DNA of 64,000 bases, from contig JAKCPI010010650.1 in assembly GCA_023213315.1 (NCBI GenBank), positions 1 to 64,000 of the forward strand, given 5' to 3'. The notes under the pieces are model-generated. The model ran no database searches. It was not told where the DNA came from and saw only the letters and a program-made list of their open reading frames with translations. How positions within the stretch are numbered: position 1 is the first letter of the stretch; the number at the start of each line of letters is the position of its first letter. A program made the position numbers and the translations under genes. Source of the DNA: Euborellia annulipes. Lineage: Eukaryota; Arthropoda; Insecta; Dermaptera; Anisolabididae. Positions 10,612-20,962 of this stretch are shown here, piece by piece.

Positions 10612-12683
10612 AGTTTGCATACAGCGAGGGCGTGGGAAGGTATGGGCTGCTTGTGTATTTCCACGTTGGGCTTGAATCGAACAATCCTATTATATAAAGA
10701 TTAAGATAAAGATTTTTGATGATCTGCCTTCCCCTGGTACTACAGTAGGTACAATAAAAGAATATCAAATAAAATGAAAAGAATTGGAAAATCCAAATCT
10801 TTTTTATTTTATTTTTTTATTTTACACTTTATGAAAAGTTTTTTTTTTTTTTTTAATTTTTTAAATATTTTCTATAATAATTATTATACAGATTTTTTTT
10901 ATCTAAATGAAAAAAAAAACACATCAAGAATTAAATTGTGATTATATTTACAATTTAATAATATTTGTAGAGTTAATAACAAGTAAATTTGATTGAAAAA
11001 TGGATTGATTGTATTATAATAATAATAATAATTATCAGTCAGTAGGCGGCATTAAAATTCACATTTTTTTCGTTCAATGGGGTTTATAATCTGGGAAAGA
11101 GAGAAGAGAGAAGAGAGAGAAGAGAATGATGAATAAGAAAAAAATGAATGAATTTCAAGTATTCAACTTTCAAAAAAAATCAATTAAAATATAAAATTTC
11201 TTCTTTTGAAAGTTGATTTACTATTTATAGTACATTATTTTACATTATTTATACGTATAAGAATCCTAAAAGCCCACTGACACTCAAGTCATTTACATTG
11301 TTTTCTATTTGAAACAAAAAAAAAAATATATATATATAGATGTATATATATATATTCTTTGTTTAATATACATGTATAAATTGAGGATGATTAGATTTAG
11401 TTTTTTAAAAGAATAAAAAATAGTTGGCACATTAGAGTAAAAAAACAAAAAAAACAAATTACATTTAAACATATTTACCTTTATATTTTGTAGACGTCTT
11501 GTTATGAACAATTATATTAGGAATAATCTCTTTTCAACAATAAAAATTAATAAAGATAATTATCAATTATTGAAGAATCAAGCTTATTTATTTCAAGTAA
11601 GCGGTGCTTTTAGAGATGTCGCCGCCATCTTGAAATCTATAAAAAATAAATATTTTATTCTTTCTTAGGAAATTATTATCGATCGATATATTTATTATAG
11701 TTAAAATAAATTTAATAAAATGTATTAAGTAGAAAAAAAAAATTAGGTTATTTGTTTAATAATAAGATCCGAATGTCTTTCGATATTATTTTCTATTATT
11801 TTAAGCTCCACGACAATGGCATCTGCTCCCCCTTTCTGTTGATATAGCCTATATGTAGATTGTCTGCTCCCTCCACCCTGTGCAGAAGTTTGGCACCGTC
11901 ACTGTTTGTCTGGTGTCCACGGATGCAATCTAAACTCTCGGACGATAAAGTGTGCACAAGCCCTTATGTACAGGAGCCGAGTGTCACTGCCATCTTGAAA
12001 TTGTTTCCTGAATATTAGATAATTATTTTTCTATTTTATCAATAATTAATAATTTTTTATTATTGATTATTGTTGAAAAATTTAATTAATAAAAATAAAT
12101 AAACATTATTCATTTTCCTTTAATTAATCAGAGTACATATTTATTATTAATATTTATTACAATAAAAAATAAAATGCGCATTTCTTTTTCGGAGACGTTA
12201 CAAGGTACGTAAATTTTTCATCTTTTAGTCCTGCTTTCTGTTTCTAATTTTTTATAAAATAAACTCCCAGACTGCATAATAAATAGATATTATCAAGTTT
12301 ACTTATATATTATAATTGATATGATTTTCGGATTGTTTCGTTCGTTGTTTTTTCGTCGATTTTTTTTTAAACAAACTAATCATCCTCAAAATTTACACAG
12401 TATATATTTAAATAATTATCCATTTATTTAATCTTTTTATATATATATGTTAATTTATTATTTATTTATTGAATTAAAACAGATAAGCAGTCTTGTAATT
12501 ATTATTCTTATTATCATTTACAATTATTTTAATGGATTGATTGATTGAATCTTTATCTAAAAATTGTTTTTCAATCGAAAAAAAAGAGATTGATTTTTTT
12601 TTTTTTAATTATTTTCTCTCTCTAAAGTGAGTCTTTTTTTTTTTTTTGTTTGGTTGGTTGGGGTTCACAGTTTATTGATTTCA
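10612..12683. other. 3' flank of host gene, AT-rich, no gene seen
   Basis: Long A/T runs, a purine-rich AGAGAGA stretch near 11095-11125 and TATATA tracts near 11325-11355. The sequence near 11600-12000 contains two short motifs with GCCATCTTGAAAT (about 11627 and 11990), perhaps remnants of a repeat. No coding frame with support. Confidence 0.35.
12665..12680 (-). promoter_or_regulatory. Polyadenylation signal of host gene (candidate)
   Basis: AATAAA on the minus strand just after the tentative stop, followed by TGTGAACCCC. Very close to the stop, which would make an extremely short 3' UTR. Confidence 0.4.
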
Positions 12684-12779
12684 CTAAGCCTCAAGGGCGC
12701 CAATTTGGGCTTGAGTGTTGAGCAAGAGACCTCGACGTCGACGGAGCTGTTTCCAAAATCGACGGTCCATTTGCTTTTC
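12684..12779 (-). CDS. RhoGEF terminal exon (tentative) with stop and poly(A) signal
   Basis: A pyrimidine-rich tract and acceptor TTTAAG precede an open stretch. In the frame chosen here it reads MDRRFWKQLRRRRGLLLNTQ then AQIGALEA and a TAG stop at 12684, with AATAAA a few bases further on (minus strand, about 12670). All three frames are open until near the signal, and the link to exon 22 would need phase 1, which gives a different ending. The location of the 3' end is better supported than the frame. Confidence 0.4.
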   Translation of the reverse strand, partial: EKQMDRRFWKQLRRRRGLLLNTQAQIGALEA

Positions 12780-12852
12780 CTTAAAAAAAAAGAAAAGAAA
12801 ATTAATAAAAGGCCATATACGACCCAAAAAAATTTAAAGCACCACTAAATAT

Positions 12853-13380
12853 TGGACCCCCCCCCGCTGAACCACTCTCCAGCTGGCTCGGGCCCGCCTG
12901 CGGCGGATGCTCGCCTTTTCTTAATCAAGTGAAGCAATTTTTCACTCAACTTGATTCATGCAATCTATATATACGTATAATTCGCTAATGTCCGTCTGTC
13001 TGTCTGTCACACTCTATTTAGGCAACTTCCCGTTTGAATTTTGAAATGAAATTTTTTATGCATAAAGAGGGCCTTCTCGGGATTACAGGAAAATTATTTT
13101 CATCCCAAAATTCCTATAACTTTTTGAGTTATTAATTCTTAAAGTTACGATTTCTCCCATAGGAAATGTATAGAGAAATATTTATGTATTCTTTTCATTT
13201 GGGTATTCCATGAATGTAAACAAATCCTCAAGCAGGCTCTGGATTGGAATGGAATGATAATAATTTTCTTTTCATAATTAAGAAGAAAAGACGAGGGTCC
13301 ACCCCAGGCGGGCCCGAGCCAGCTGGAGGAGGGGGCGGGGGGGGGGGGCGGGTCCAGGGGGGGGGGAAGCGACGCGGCTA
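12853..13380. mobile_element. GC-ended fold-back MITE, copy 1
   Basis: Ends are inverted copies (CCAGCTGGCTCGGGCCCGCC near 12880, GGCGGGCCCGAGCCAGCTGG near 13306), each next to CTCGCCTTTTCTT or its complement. The internal part (12990-13260) recurs reversed at about 34130-34460. No coding capacity. Confidence 0.65.
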
Positions 13381-14394
13381 GTTAGTAATAAAAATACATA
13401 TCTGGTTTTTTATTAAAAAAAAAAAAAAAAAAAACACTCGTTTATATTTGAAAAAATCTAACCCTAGAATATATACGGTATATATAATGGCGGAGTGTGT
13501 CTGTCTGTCTGTCTTGATCCAATCAGCGCCTTATCTCTTTAAGGAAAAACAAAATAAAAATTTTATTATATAATAATTTTTATTATTTTTCATTTGAATG
13601 ATTTAATTATTTTAATTAATTTTAATTGGCTTTAATTTGTCATAAGTAAAGCCCGGATTCCTATGCAATTGCATATTCTATTTGCTAATAGGTACGTCAC
13701 TGAAAACCAATTTTCTATCCGAATCATGCCCCCTTGGAGCTAGGGTTCAAATTCTATATTGCATATTTTTGCATATTTGGTCAATATTGCATAAAGTTGC
13801 ATATTTAAAACTTTTTGAAAATTTTTACATTTTTCGGTAAAAGTTTTATTTTAATTTAATTTTTTAATCAATTTTCTCAAAATTCGGGCTCCAACAATTT
13901 TAATTAAATTCAAAAATCAATTATTTTTTAGACGCTATTTTTTAGATGCTCTTATAAGCACAGAACACAACCCTTTCGATTTCTGAAGTTATGAGGTGCG
14001 TTTAGTCACACCAGATTTTTTTACATTAAATTTAGTTTTTATTGCGAGACCAATTTTTGTTTTTTTTTCACTATTTCCTTCCAAAAATAAAATACCATTA
14101 GTTTTACATCAGTAGAAATCATGATTTACCTTTAATTGGAAGCCACTTGATATTTTTGTCATATAAGGGATATATTGCATATTAATACTTTTGCTGCATA
14201 TTATATGGCATATTTTTAGCGGTTTTTCTTGCATAAAAATCCGGGCTCTAGTCATAAGGCAAGACAAAACTCAATGCTTTCCATTGTGCAAATTCTGAAT
14301 GTTCTGGATTTTTTTTTTGCGCATCCCCTTTTGAGAATTTGCGGACCAGAGTATTTTTCTTGAATTCTCCATAACGTCCTCTATAGGACTGCAA

Positions 14395-14745
14395 AATATC
14401 GTGTCAAAATTAAAGGAAATTTTGCGATTTTCTCAAAATTCGATTTTGTTTAAAATTCAAAAATCAATTATTTTTTAAAATGTATATTCTCATTTTACTA
14501 TTAAAATCTTCTGAAGCACACTGTACTCTTGTACTTCATAGGAAAAATATGGAGAAATGGTTGCCATGGTAACAAAAGGTAAATATTTACCCAAGTTTAT
14601 AAATTTTATATCTTGAATTCTAGTATATCGGCGGAAACTAAATATATGTCGACACAAAAAATCTGGTGGGATAAAGCGCAGAAAACAACTTTTGATTACC
14701 GAATGTAAGAGAAAGTTGTGTGCTGTGCGACTAGTCACACCAGAT
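14395..14745 (+). repeat. Hairpin-ended dispersed repeat, copy 3 (3' part)
   Basis: Contains ATGGTTGCCATGGTAACAAA, TATGTCGACACAAAAAATCT and the terminal hairpin ending GACTAGTCACACCAGATTTT. Another fragment with the CACACCAGATTTTTT end is at 13860-14022. Confidence 0.65.
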
Positions 14746-14906
14746 TTTTAACAATGGTTTGTTTTGCTGCTTCTGCTCCAGCAATACCTATATTCTGATT
14801 CCATCGTTAGTCAATACCGCCACGCATTGATGTTTCCTACATGACCAAGATACAGAATTCCTTCCCAAACAACAATAAACCCCTCCCCTCTCCCCTTTTC
14901 CCTCAC

Positions 14907-14991
14907 CATCTATCAGGAAAATATTGGAAAACTTGTTCGGTGGTCGTTCGCTGCTTTTTGACCAAGGCATATCGATCCAACCCCCTGTCGG
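14907..14991 (-). CDS. RhoGEF exon 22 (tentative)
   Basis: A pyrimidine tract (GTTTTTTTTCTTTG) precedes the acceptor GGAAAAG; the donor is GATG|GTGAGG. In the phase set by exon 21 it reads PTGGWIDMPWSKSSERPPNK, then FSNIFLID. A second frame is also open, so this is a moderate call. Confidence 0.45.
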
Positions 14992-15053
14992 CTTTTCCAC
15001 ACCCGTCAATCAACAGAACAAAGAAAAAAAACAACAAATGTTGATAAACTCAC

Positions 15054-15192
15054 TGATGTTTTAACGGCTGCTGGTAGTGTGGTGGGCACATCGAGCATAG
15101 GATCCCTTCCAAGGAGTCGAAGAAGGGCTCGAGTACCGCCTCCTTGTCCTAAGACTGTACTACCGCTGTTTGTCCCACTCAGCAACTCCAAG
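15054..15192 (-). CDS. RhoGEF exon 21: helical segment
   Basis: Bounded by TTTTATTCAG and ACATCA|GTGAGT. Only one frame is open: LELLSGTNSGSTVLGQGGGT, then RALLRLLGRDPMLDVPTTLP. The intron to exon 20 is only about 63 bp. No named domain. Confidence 0.72.
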
Positions 15193-15255
15193 CTGAATAA
15201 AAGGCAAAAAGATTTAGACATTCTTAATTGATTGGCATTAAAATGCAATATTTAC

Positions 15256-15384
15256 ATTCGACTGGCGCTGAGACGATGTTGTTCGACGCTATTGTCCGTG
15301 GCAGTCGAATGGGCAGAGTGGTCGTTGTTGTTGTTGATGATTTCATCAGCCGCTGTTGTTGTTGTTGCTGTTGTTCTACGAGAC
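15256..15384 (-). CDS. RhoGEF exon 20 (tentative): Thr/Asn-rich low complexity
   Basis: The donor CGAAT|GTAAAT and the acceptor TCGCTCGGCTCAG bound 129 bases whose phase joins exon 21 correctly. That frame reads RTTATTTTAADEIINNNNDH and VEQHRLSASR. Its 5' phase does not fit exon 19, so a small exon is missing or the acceptor is elsewhere. The region up to about 15530 is open in other frames too, one with a seven-Gln run, so the frame is not settled. Confidence 0.45.
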
Positions 15385-16050
15385 CTGAGCCGAGCGAAGA
15401 AACCCCCAGACGAGGTCGAGGTCGGGTTGATGGCGATGTTGGCGCTTGTTTTGTTGTTGTTGGTGCCGGGACGTTGTTGTCGTCAGCAACAACGCCATGC
15501 CGCACGCTCCCCTACCAACAGAGCGGCCGCCGAGGGAACACATGCACGGGGCAGCCAAGCCCTAACGCCCCACGACCACCCCAACGAAAAAGAGTACTAC
15601 AAGAAGCAGCCAAACAAGCACTCCCTCCCCTCCTCCTCTCATTATTCATTCACCCAACAATCAAACAAAACAAACAAAAAATCTTAAATGGCCAAAATAT
15701 AGCGGGTTAAAACTGGTTGGACTGAGCAAAGGTACAAAACAAGCTGGAGTTTTGTTCATAATCCGCAGCTTATCTCCCTTAGCCATCCAGATGCTTAATG
15801 AAATCGTCTGCCCAACTGAAATTTTGTAGTCTTTTAGAGGACTTATAGAAAGTACTACTCGGGGCTCAAAGTTCACAATTGGGGAGGTCCAAAAATTCCT
15901 GAAAATGAATTTTCCCATTTGAAAGCAATGGGTTCTACCTATTCTCTTATGAACAATAAAGTTAATTAACTTTAAATTCTCAAATGAAAATTAATCAAAT
16001 TTGTTAAAAAATATTTTCCAAGAGGATTCGGACCAAAACAAAACTTTATT

Positions 16051-16108
16051 TGACCCCAGACAATGTTTCGTCCACTTGCTGTAGGACTTCTTCAGTGGTT
16101 GGAGTCAT
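16051..16108 (-). ncRNA. Hammerhead-ribozyme-like motif, left arm
   Basis: The minus strand has core CTGAAGA, stem II GTCC/GGAC closing a 10-base loop, GAAAC and GTC cleavage triplet. It is the inverted partner of 16806-16862. Cleavage is predicted from the motif alone. Confidence 0.6.
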
Positions 16109-16170
16109 AGAGAGCCACATAGTATAAAATTATCAAACAGTAGGGCCTTAACAACTCTTTAAGTGTCTTA

Positions 16171-16721
16171 AGCCCTCTGCACACGGAGCTAGTTTTGTTG
16201 ATAGATTTGCTACCAGATTTTGCTACTAGTTTTCAAGCGCGCTCTGGGGCTGAATTTCCTGATAGATTTTTATACTGTTGGCTTCACATGTCGCTAGCTT
16301 CACGCCCCGCCCCCAAGCTGGTTTTTAGGTTAGCAAGTTTTAATCCTGCGCGCCAATGCTCAGATCTATTAATTTCTGACTCAGGTGTCAATGAAAATGG
16401 CTAACAGAACCACTCTACATATTTTTAATCGAAAACACTTGACACACTGCTTGACACCATACTGCTATCCGATTGGTCCTCATTCAAAACTAGTAGTCGC
16501 AACATCACGTGACACTATACTGCTTTCTGATTGGTTCTCACTCGAATCTAGTACCAAAATCCATCCCCAAAAATAGCTCCGGACTTAACCTGAAATCTAT
16601 CAAGAGAACAAGCAACGGACCTAGCAATGACGTCATTTTGCATCTCCAAAACTAACAAGAGAACAAGCAGAGAACCTAGCAAGCAATTTAGCCCGAAATC
16701 TAGCCTCGTGTGCAGAGGGCT
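16171..16721. mobile_element. MITE with TTA target duplication
   Basis: Terminal inverted repeats AGCCCTCTGCACAC (left) and GTGTGCAGAGGGCT (right) with TTA directly outside both ends, which fits PIF/Harbinger-type three-base duplications. Internal sequence is repetitive (many CTAGC/AGCAAG words) and noncoding. Confidence 0.68.
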
Positions 16722-16805
16722 TTAGTAAGAAGTTAGAAAAGTGAAGTCTATGTATATGTTTTTAAGGCCCTACTGTTTGATAATTTTATACTATATGGCC
16801 CTCTA

Positions 16806-16862
16806 TGACTCCAACCACTGAAGAAGTCCTACAGCAAGTGGACGAAACATTGTCTGGGGTCA
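16806..16862 (+). ncRNA. Hammerhead-ribozyme-like motif, right arm
   Basis: CTGAAGA at 16818-16824, stem II GTCC (16826-16829) with GGAC (16840-16843), then GAAACATTGTC with the cleavage site after C16854. Stem III would be AC/GT with a three-base loop. Stem I pairs CCA with TGG next to the core. Confidence 0.62.
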
Positions 16863-17293
16863 AATAAAGTTTTGTTTTAGAAAACTTTTTGACTTTAATT
16901 GAACCTACTGGTCCGAATCCTCTTGGAAATTGTATAGAAGGTTCCTGAGCTTCATCAAATATAAATATATTTTCTTTATTTTATTTTATTGTTTTTTGAT
17001 ATTTATAATTCAACTGTATAAAGGAATATTTTTTAACATACTTGTATATATTTTGGCCATTTTTTCTACCCTAAGTTGTTCTTTTTTTTCCTTTTTGTTA
17101 GCAACAAAAGCAAAGCGCTTTTTCCAATCAATTTTGAATTTAAACAACTTTCAAAAAAACTACGATATTATTTATTCGCAAAATAATTTAATCAAATTCC
17201 AACGGAGAAAGGAATTTTAATCTAAACTAGCTCTTTTGAAAGTTGATATTGATTGAGATGATCAAGGCGCATGTGCGTTAACGCATTAGTGCT

Positions 17294-17327
<34 letters not shown>

Positions 17328-17369
17328 GTGGGGGTGAGAGAAAGAGAGAGCAGCGGATAGGAAGAGTAC

Positions 17370-17555
17370 CTGCGGGGCGCACACTGGACTTGAAGGTCGC
17401 GAGGCATCAGCTGCAATTTCTGCATCGTCTTCTTCAGGAAGAGGTTCAAGACGTCTTCTTGGGAATCCAGGCCGACCGGTTGGTGGTGCACCCAACGGAG
17501 CCGAAAGAAGTTCATCCATCATCAATTCAGCGTCATCAGACACTGGGCTAATCTC
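17370..17555 (-). CDS. RhoGEF exon 19: acidic/proline-rich segment
   Basis: Bounded by TTTTATAG and CCGCAG|GTACTC; 62 codons, phase 0 at both ends. Encodes EISPVSDDAELMMDELLSAP and RRRLEPLPEEDDAEIAADAS. A GA microsatellite (17299-17347) lies about 20 bp into the downstream intron. Confidence 0.83.
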
Positions 17556-17809
17556 CTATAAAAGATTATAATATTTTAAATTAGTTGGTCAGAAACATTA
17601 TTACGCTGACTTAATTAGTAATCCTGCCTCTATTTGTATAAGATTCAGGCTTAACCAGAAATCGACTTCCAGTAGTGCGCATAAGAAGCAGAATTATTCT
17701 GACGTCAACATCTTCGTTTTAGGTATAAATAACTGATCCTCTTTTCAGAAAATTTAGGTCCTAATGAGATCACAACTATCGATTTCAAGATTAACATAGA
17801 GTAGTTTAA

Positions 17810-17945
17810 AGTGACTGTTTACAGAGAACCCTTTGTGATATCACATCATACCTACTTATCTAAGAGGACATGTGAGAATGTTGGATAATTTTTTAGGACA
17901 ATCGGGACTTGAATTGAAAGTTGTGTTGAAATTCTAAATTCGTTT
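17810..17945 (-). mobile_element. SINE family 2 fragment
   Basis: CCCTTTGTGATATCACATCA, CTACTTATCTAAGAGGACAT and GGACTTGAATTGAA match, with many changes, the better SINE at 26510-26740. Degenerate; in the intron just upstream of exon 19. Confidence 0.45.
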
Positions 17946-18006
17946 ATCCGACTAGTTATGAGGAGATATATAACAAGATGCTCTGAAAGTAATTTGTTTT
18001 GCTCAC

Positions 18007-18184
18007 CGAATTTCCTGAAGACTCGGACGCTGGGAATCCCTGTTCCTCGTCAATTTCAGGCCCCGACGTTGGTGTACCCCAAACCTCTTCACCTGAAGTT
18101 GCGGCAGAATTGGACCCATCGTCCTCACCAGGAGATTCAATCCCAGCAGCCGAAGTTGTCACTTCCACAGATGGACGTAGATAT
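18007..18184 (-). CDS. RhoGEF exon 18: acidic Ser/Gly-rich segment
   Basis: Bounded by TTTATTAG and TTCG|GTGAGC, phase matched to exon 17 (AGA split codon). Encodes YLRPSVEVTTSAAGIESPG, then Glu/Asp/Ser-rich disordered sequence (EEVWGTPTSGPEIDEEQG). Confidence 0.83.
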
Positions 18185-18243
18185 CTAATAAATAAATTAA
18201 ATTATTTTCCAATATCATTTTTTAAAATTAATTTAACAAGTAC

Positions 18244-18404
18244 CTATCAAAAAAGAAGGCGGCTCTTGAATCCTCGCCGAGTCTCTCGAAGAGGGCCATC
18301 TTCTCAGCAACAAAAGATCCCGCCCTTGCAGTCCAGCCCCGCCAGGCATGCCTCACCAGCGCCGGTTGAACGCCGCTGCCTTCGCACCAAAGACCCTCAC
18401 TTTT
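18244..18404 (-). CDS. RhoGEF exon 17: Trp/Arg-rich segment
   Basis: Acceptor GAGATCAG gives phase 0 (AAA AGT GAG); donor GATAG|GTACTT. Encodes VRHAWRGWTARAGSFVAEKM then ALFERLGEDSRAAFFFDR, a stretch with the look of a conserved structured motif and no family I recognise. An alternative acceptor five bases upstream (GAGTGAG at 18410) would be needed to join exon 16 in frame. Confidence 0.8.
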
Positions 18405-18441
18405 CTGATCTCACTCATCTCTTATCCACAGTCTCACTCAC

Positions 18442-18751
18442 CTGTTTGCGACGTTTGTTGTTGTTGTTGTTGCTCTTCACTTTCTGAATCCCATTCCTCT
18501 TCCTCTTCTTCCTCCTCCTCCTCTTCTTCCTCATCTTCAACGTCCTCATCACCTTCAACTTCTCCATCCCCTCCATCATCATGGGCAAGCATTTCCAATG
18601 ATTGCAGGGTACCAAAACGTTTCAGCGTACTCCCACCACCTGGGATAAGACCTCCTCTTAGTGTTCGATATGGCGGTTCTTCATCCGGAAGAGAATTATC
18701 GTTGCTATCTTCTTCAACTTCTTCGAGTTCATCAAGTCTTCGATTATGAAC
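18442..18751 (-). CDS. RhoGEF exon 16: acidic run, probably alternative
   Basis: Bounded by TTTTTTTAG and ACAG|GTGAGT; 310 bases, so it adds one base to the phase. It encodes RTLRGGLIPGGGSTLKRFG and LQSLEMLAHDD, then an almost unbroken acidic run with twelve consecutive Glu, then six Gln. Only 32 bases separate its donor from the next in-frame acceptor, and reading through gives a stop (GGT GAG TGA) at once. Skipping it lets exon 15 join exon 17 in phase 0, so it looks like a cassette or alternative end. Confidence 0.75.
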
Positions 18752-18817
18752 CTAAAAAAAGAAAAAAAATTTATAATTAATATATAGAAATACTCTTTGA
18801 GATATTTTGATTTTTAC

Positions 18818-19102
18818 CCGAAATGCATTTTCGGCAACGTTAGCGAGATCGGCGTCAACGTCCCATCGTAAATTGACGTTTTTAGGAAGAAAGGAGTCAG
18901 GCGTTGGTGGAAGAACTGCAATTCTAGGAACGTCCGTTGCGGGAGAGAAAGGATCCGTCCACGATGAGGAGGTCGCTCCCTCACAGGAATCCTCCTCTAA
19001 ACTGTTGTTATTCGCCATCGGTTTATTGGCCAGACATGTTTTGTGACATTGCCGACATACTGACACAGGGCGTTCAATACCACCACCAGATCGTACTGTC
19101 AC
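18818..19102 (-). CDS. RhoGEF exon 15: Cys/His cluster and conserved-looking segment
   Basis: Bounded by GTATATAG and TTTCGG|GTAAAA; 95 codons, phase 0. It starts VTVRSGGGIERPVSVCRQCH, with CRQCHKTC giving a CX2CHX2C cluster that could bind metal, although too few ligands are visible for a named zinc finger. It ends NLRWDVDADLANVAENAFR. Confidence 0.85.
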
Positions 19103-19221
19103 CTATATACAAAAGAAAGAATAAACAAAAACAACTCTATTTTAGTATTTAGGCTTTCACAGTTGTAAAAATAAGTCACAGTTAAACAGAAAGAACCAGA
19201 AACAAATAACTTCAATATTAC

Positions 19222-19596
19222 CTGACTATCCGATGTACTTCTACTTTGACTTCTTTCGGTATCAGACACTTCAAGCTCTTCGCATCTACTCTCATTTCTT
19301 TGGGGTTGTGTCACGTTCCCCACAAAAGTTGTTGTCGTTGCTGTGACTGTTGTAGTAGTGGTCTGATGTTGCTCGCCGCGTTTACGCAGAGTTTCAGGTG
19401 ACCAAACAACCCCTCGGTCATCCTCCTCTTCGTTCTCCGTTGAATCAAGTCTTGTTGTTCCCAATTGTCCCCTAATCCATTGAGCGAGATGAAGAGCTCC
19501 TCCTTTTCCGCCCGTTTTGCCTAATTGTCTACATCGGTGTTCAATCAACTCATCAAGTTGACGTTGGGCCGTCGCCACTAAGGGTTCAGGAGGAGG
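19222..19596 (-). CDS. RhoGEF exon 14: helical and acidic C-terminal segment
   Basis: Bounded by GTTTTCCAG and AGTCAG|GTAATA; 125 codons, phase 0. It contains an amphipathic helical stretch (VATAQRQLDELIEHRCRQLG ... ALHLAQWIRGQLG), an acidic patch (ENEEEDD), a Thr-rich run and a Ser/Arg-rich end. No named domain. Confidence 0.87.
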
Positions 19597-19783
19597 CTGG
19601 AAAACAAGCAAACCAATTGTTAATTCACCAATAATAAAGTAATTTTACCCAAATCTTGTAGAGAGATTATCCTATTACTTTTAAATACCATTGTTAATAA
19701 TCAAGAAGAAAGGTTATATACAATATATCTTCTAAAATCAAGTGTTTTTTGGAGTAAACTTGGGTAAACTTGGAGTACTAATA

Positions 19784-20546
19784 CAGTAGAAGCTAGATAA
19801 CTCGAATCCCACGGGAGGAAATAAAAATGTCGTGTTAACAAGTTATCAAGTATTCCGAGATATAAAGGTTGTTATGAATGAAATTTCGACTTATTAAGGT
19901 TTTCAGCTTTTTCACGTAATATAGTCCCACTAATACTGAGTTTTCTTTCACGACACTGCTTAAACCATGTCAACAAACACTCTTCAATATCGGGAAATTC
20001 TGCTAAGCGTTGTCTTTTGCACGATAAGCTGTAACTTGTTTCATATTTAGACAAAATATCAGCCTCATTTTTTAAGATTGTTGATAAAGTACTTGCCGGT
20101 AATCCATACTGATCAGATATATCTTTTCTTTTTGTACCACATCTACTTTTTCAAGTAAAGTTAAAGTTTTCAATTTTGCTGCTCATTTTGCACGAAATGT
20201 TGTGAACCGACTGAATACAAAACTGCATTTCTTTCAAGTTACGCATTAAAGAAGAAGTACGTATAGAAATACTCGAAAATACAAAATCAAGCCAATGTCA
20301 AGGACGATATATACACATGACATCATCACAATTACTAACCTCGACATACCGAGTCATTTTTTGGAATTTCGAGATATAGAGTCTAAATTGATATGAATAA
20401 TAATACTCCACGGCATCGAATACATTGTCAAAATAGTTCGAGATATTGCGTATTATAGTTCTGAACGGATGGGGGAATCGTGTTTTTCTTCGACTTACTA
20501 CTGAGGATTACGACTAAACGAGGTTCGTGTTATCCAGGTTCTACTG
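19784..20546 (-). mobile_element. Tigger/pogo-type DNA transposon remnant
   Basis: Terminal inverted repeats CAGTAGAAGCTAGATAACTC and (right, inverted) GTTATCCAGGTTCTACTG, with TA outside each end, are typical of pogo/Tigger elements. Inside, minus-strand frames give an HTH region (ISDQYGLPASTLSTILKNE) and a CENPB-type region (FPDIEECLLTWFKQCRERKL then SISGTILREKAENL). The DDE catalytic part is missing, so this is a deletion derivative. Confidence 0.82.
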
Positions 20547-20962
20547 TACTTTACTTTTTCTAGTTTTATCAAAAAACTGAAGCTCGGTCAGCCCCCAACT
20601 AGGTTCGATTAAAATGTCTGTACTCAGGGCAACACTTGACTTTGTAATACCACAGAAATAGATTGCCTATCCCATCAGGAGAATTGCAATTTTTTGCAGA
20701 AAACGATATTTGAATCCGGGGTGTATTACAATTTTAAGGCATAATCCAGAGCTGGCGGGATTCAAAATGGATTCCCTAATTTCTAACATAACTAGTTTTA
20801 ATTGGCTGATGAAAATAGCTCGCATTCTACTTGCACCATTTTATATTTATACGCAGTCCTATCGATGAAGGCCTTTTAGACTAATCCAGGTAAAAGAGAT
20901 AGAGAATAGGCGGGAAGAAGGTTCTTTCTTCTCCTACAATCAGATATTGGACAAACACTGTT

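Larger units (their letters stand above)
12780..14906. other. 3' intron(s) of host gene: repeats and AT-rich DNA
   Basis: Besides the fold-back MITE it holds a poly-A run near 13416-13434, pieces of the hairpin-ended repeat (13835-14025; 14395-14745) and a stretch rich in GCATATT words near 13660-13800 and 14150-14240. No further exon could be supported. Confidence 0.4.
16018..16926. mobile_element. Inverted-repeat retroelement ends with hammerhead motifs, MITE nested inside
   Basis: Arms of about 150 bp (16018-16165 and 16760-16926) are inverted copies, from CCAAGAGGATTCGGACC to GGTCCGAATCCTCTTGG. Each arm carries a hammerhead-ribozyme-like core. A separate MITE sits between them. The arms resemble the paired ends of Penelope-like elements; no coding part remains. 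Confidence 0.6.
15385..17369. other. Intron between exons 19 and 20
   Basis: Contains GC-rich trinucleotide sequence at 15385-15600 (possibly part of exon 20 in another frame), the inverted-repeat element at 16018-16926 and the GA microsatellite at 17299-17347. The AT-rich piece 16927-17220 is open on the plus strand for about 96 codons but reads as hydrophobic low-complexity sequence without family. Confidence 0.4.

Noticed and set aside
15228..15710. Plus-strand open frames of 150-160 codons
   Set aside because: They are opposite-strand readings of the triplet-repeat exon region; low-complexity GTT repeats keep several frames open.
15661..15918. Minus-strand frame of 85 codons between exons 19 and 20
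   Set aside because: Considered as the missing exon, but the frame shows no matching acceptor/donor pair with the needed phase that I could support.
18348..18749. Plus-strand frame with a long Ser run
   Set aside because: It is the antisense of the poly-Glu exon 16 (TCC/TCT repeats), which has proper splice sites on the minus strand.
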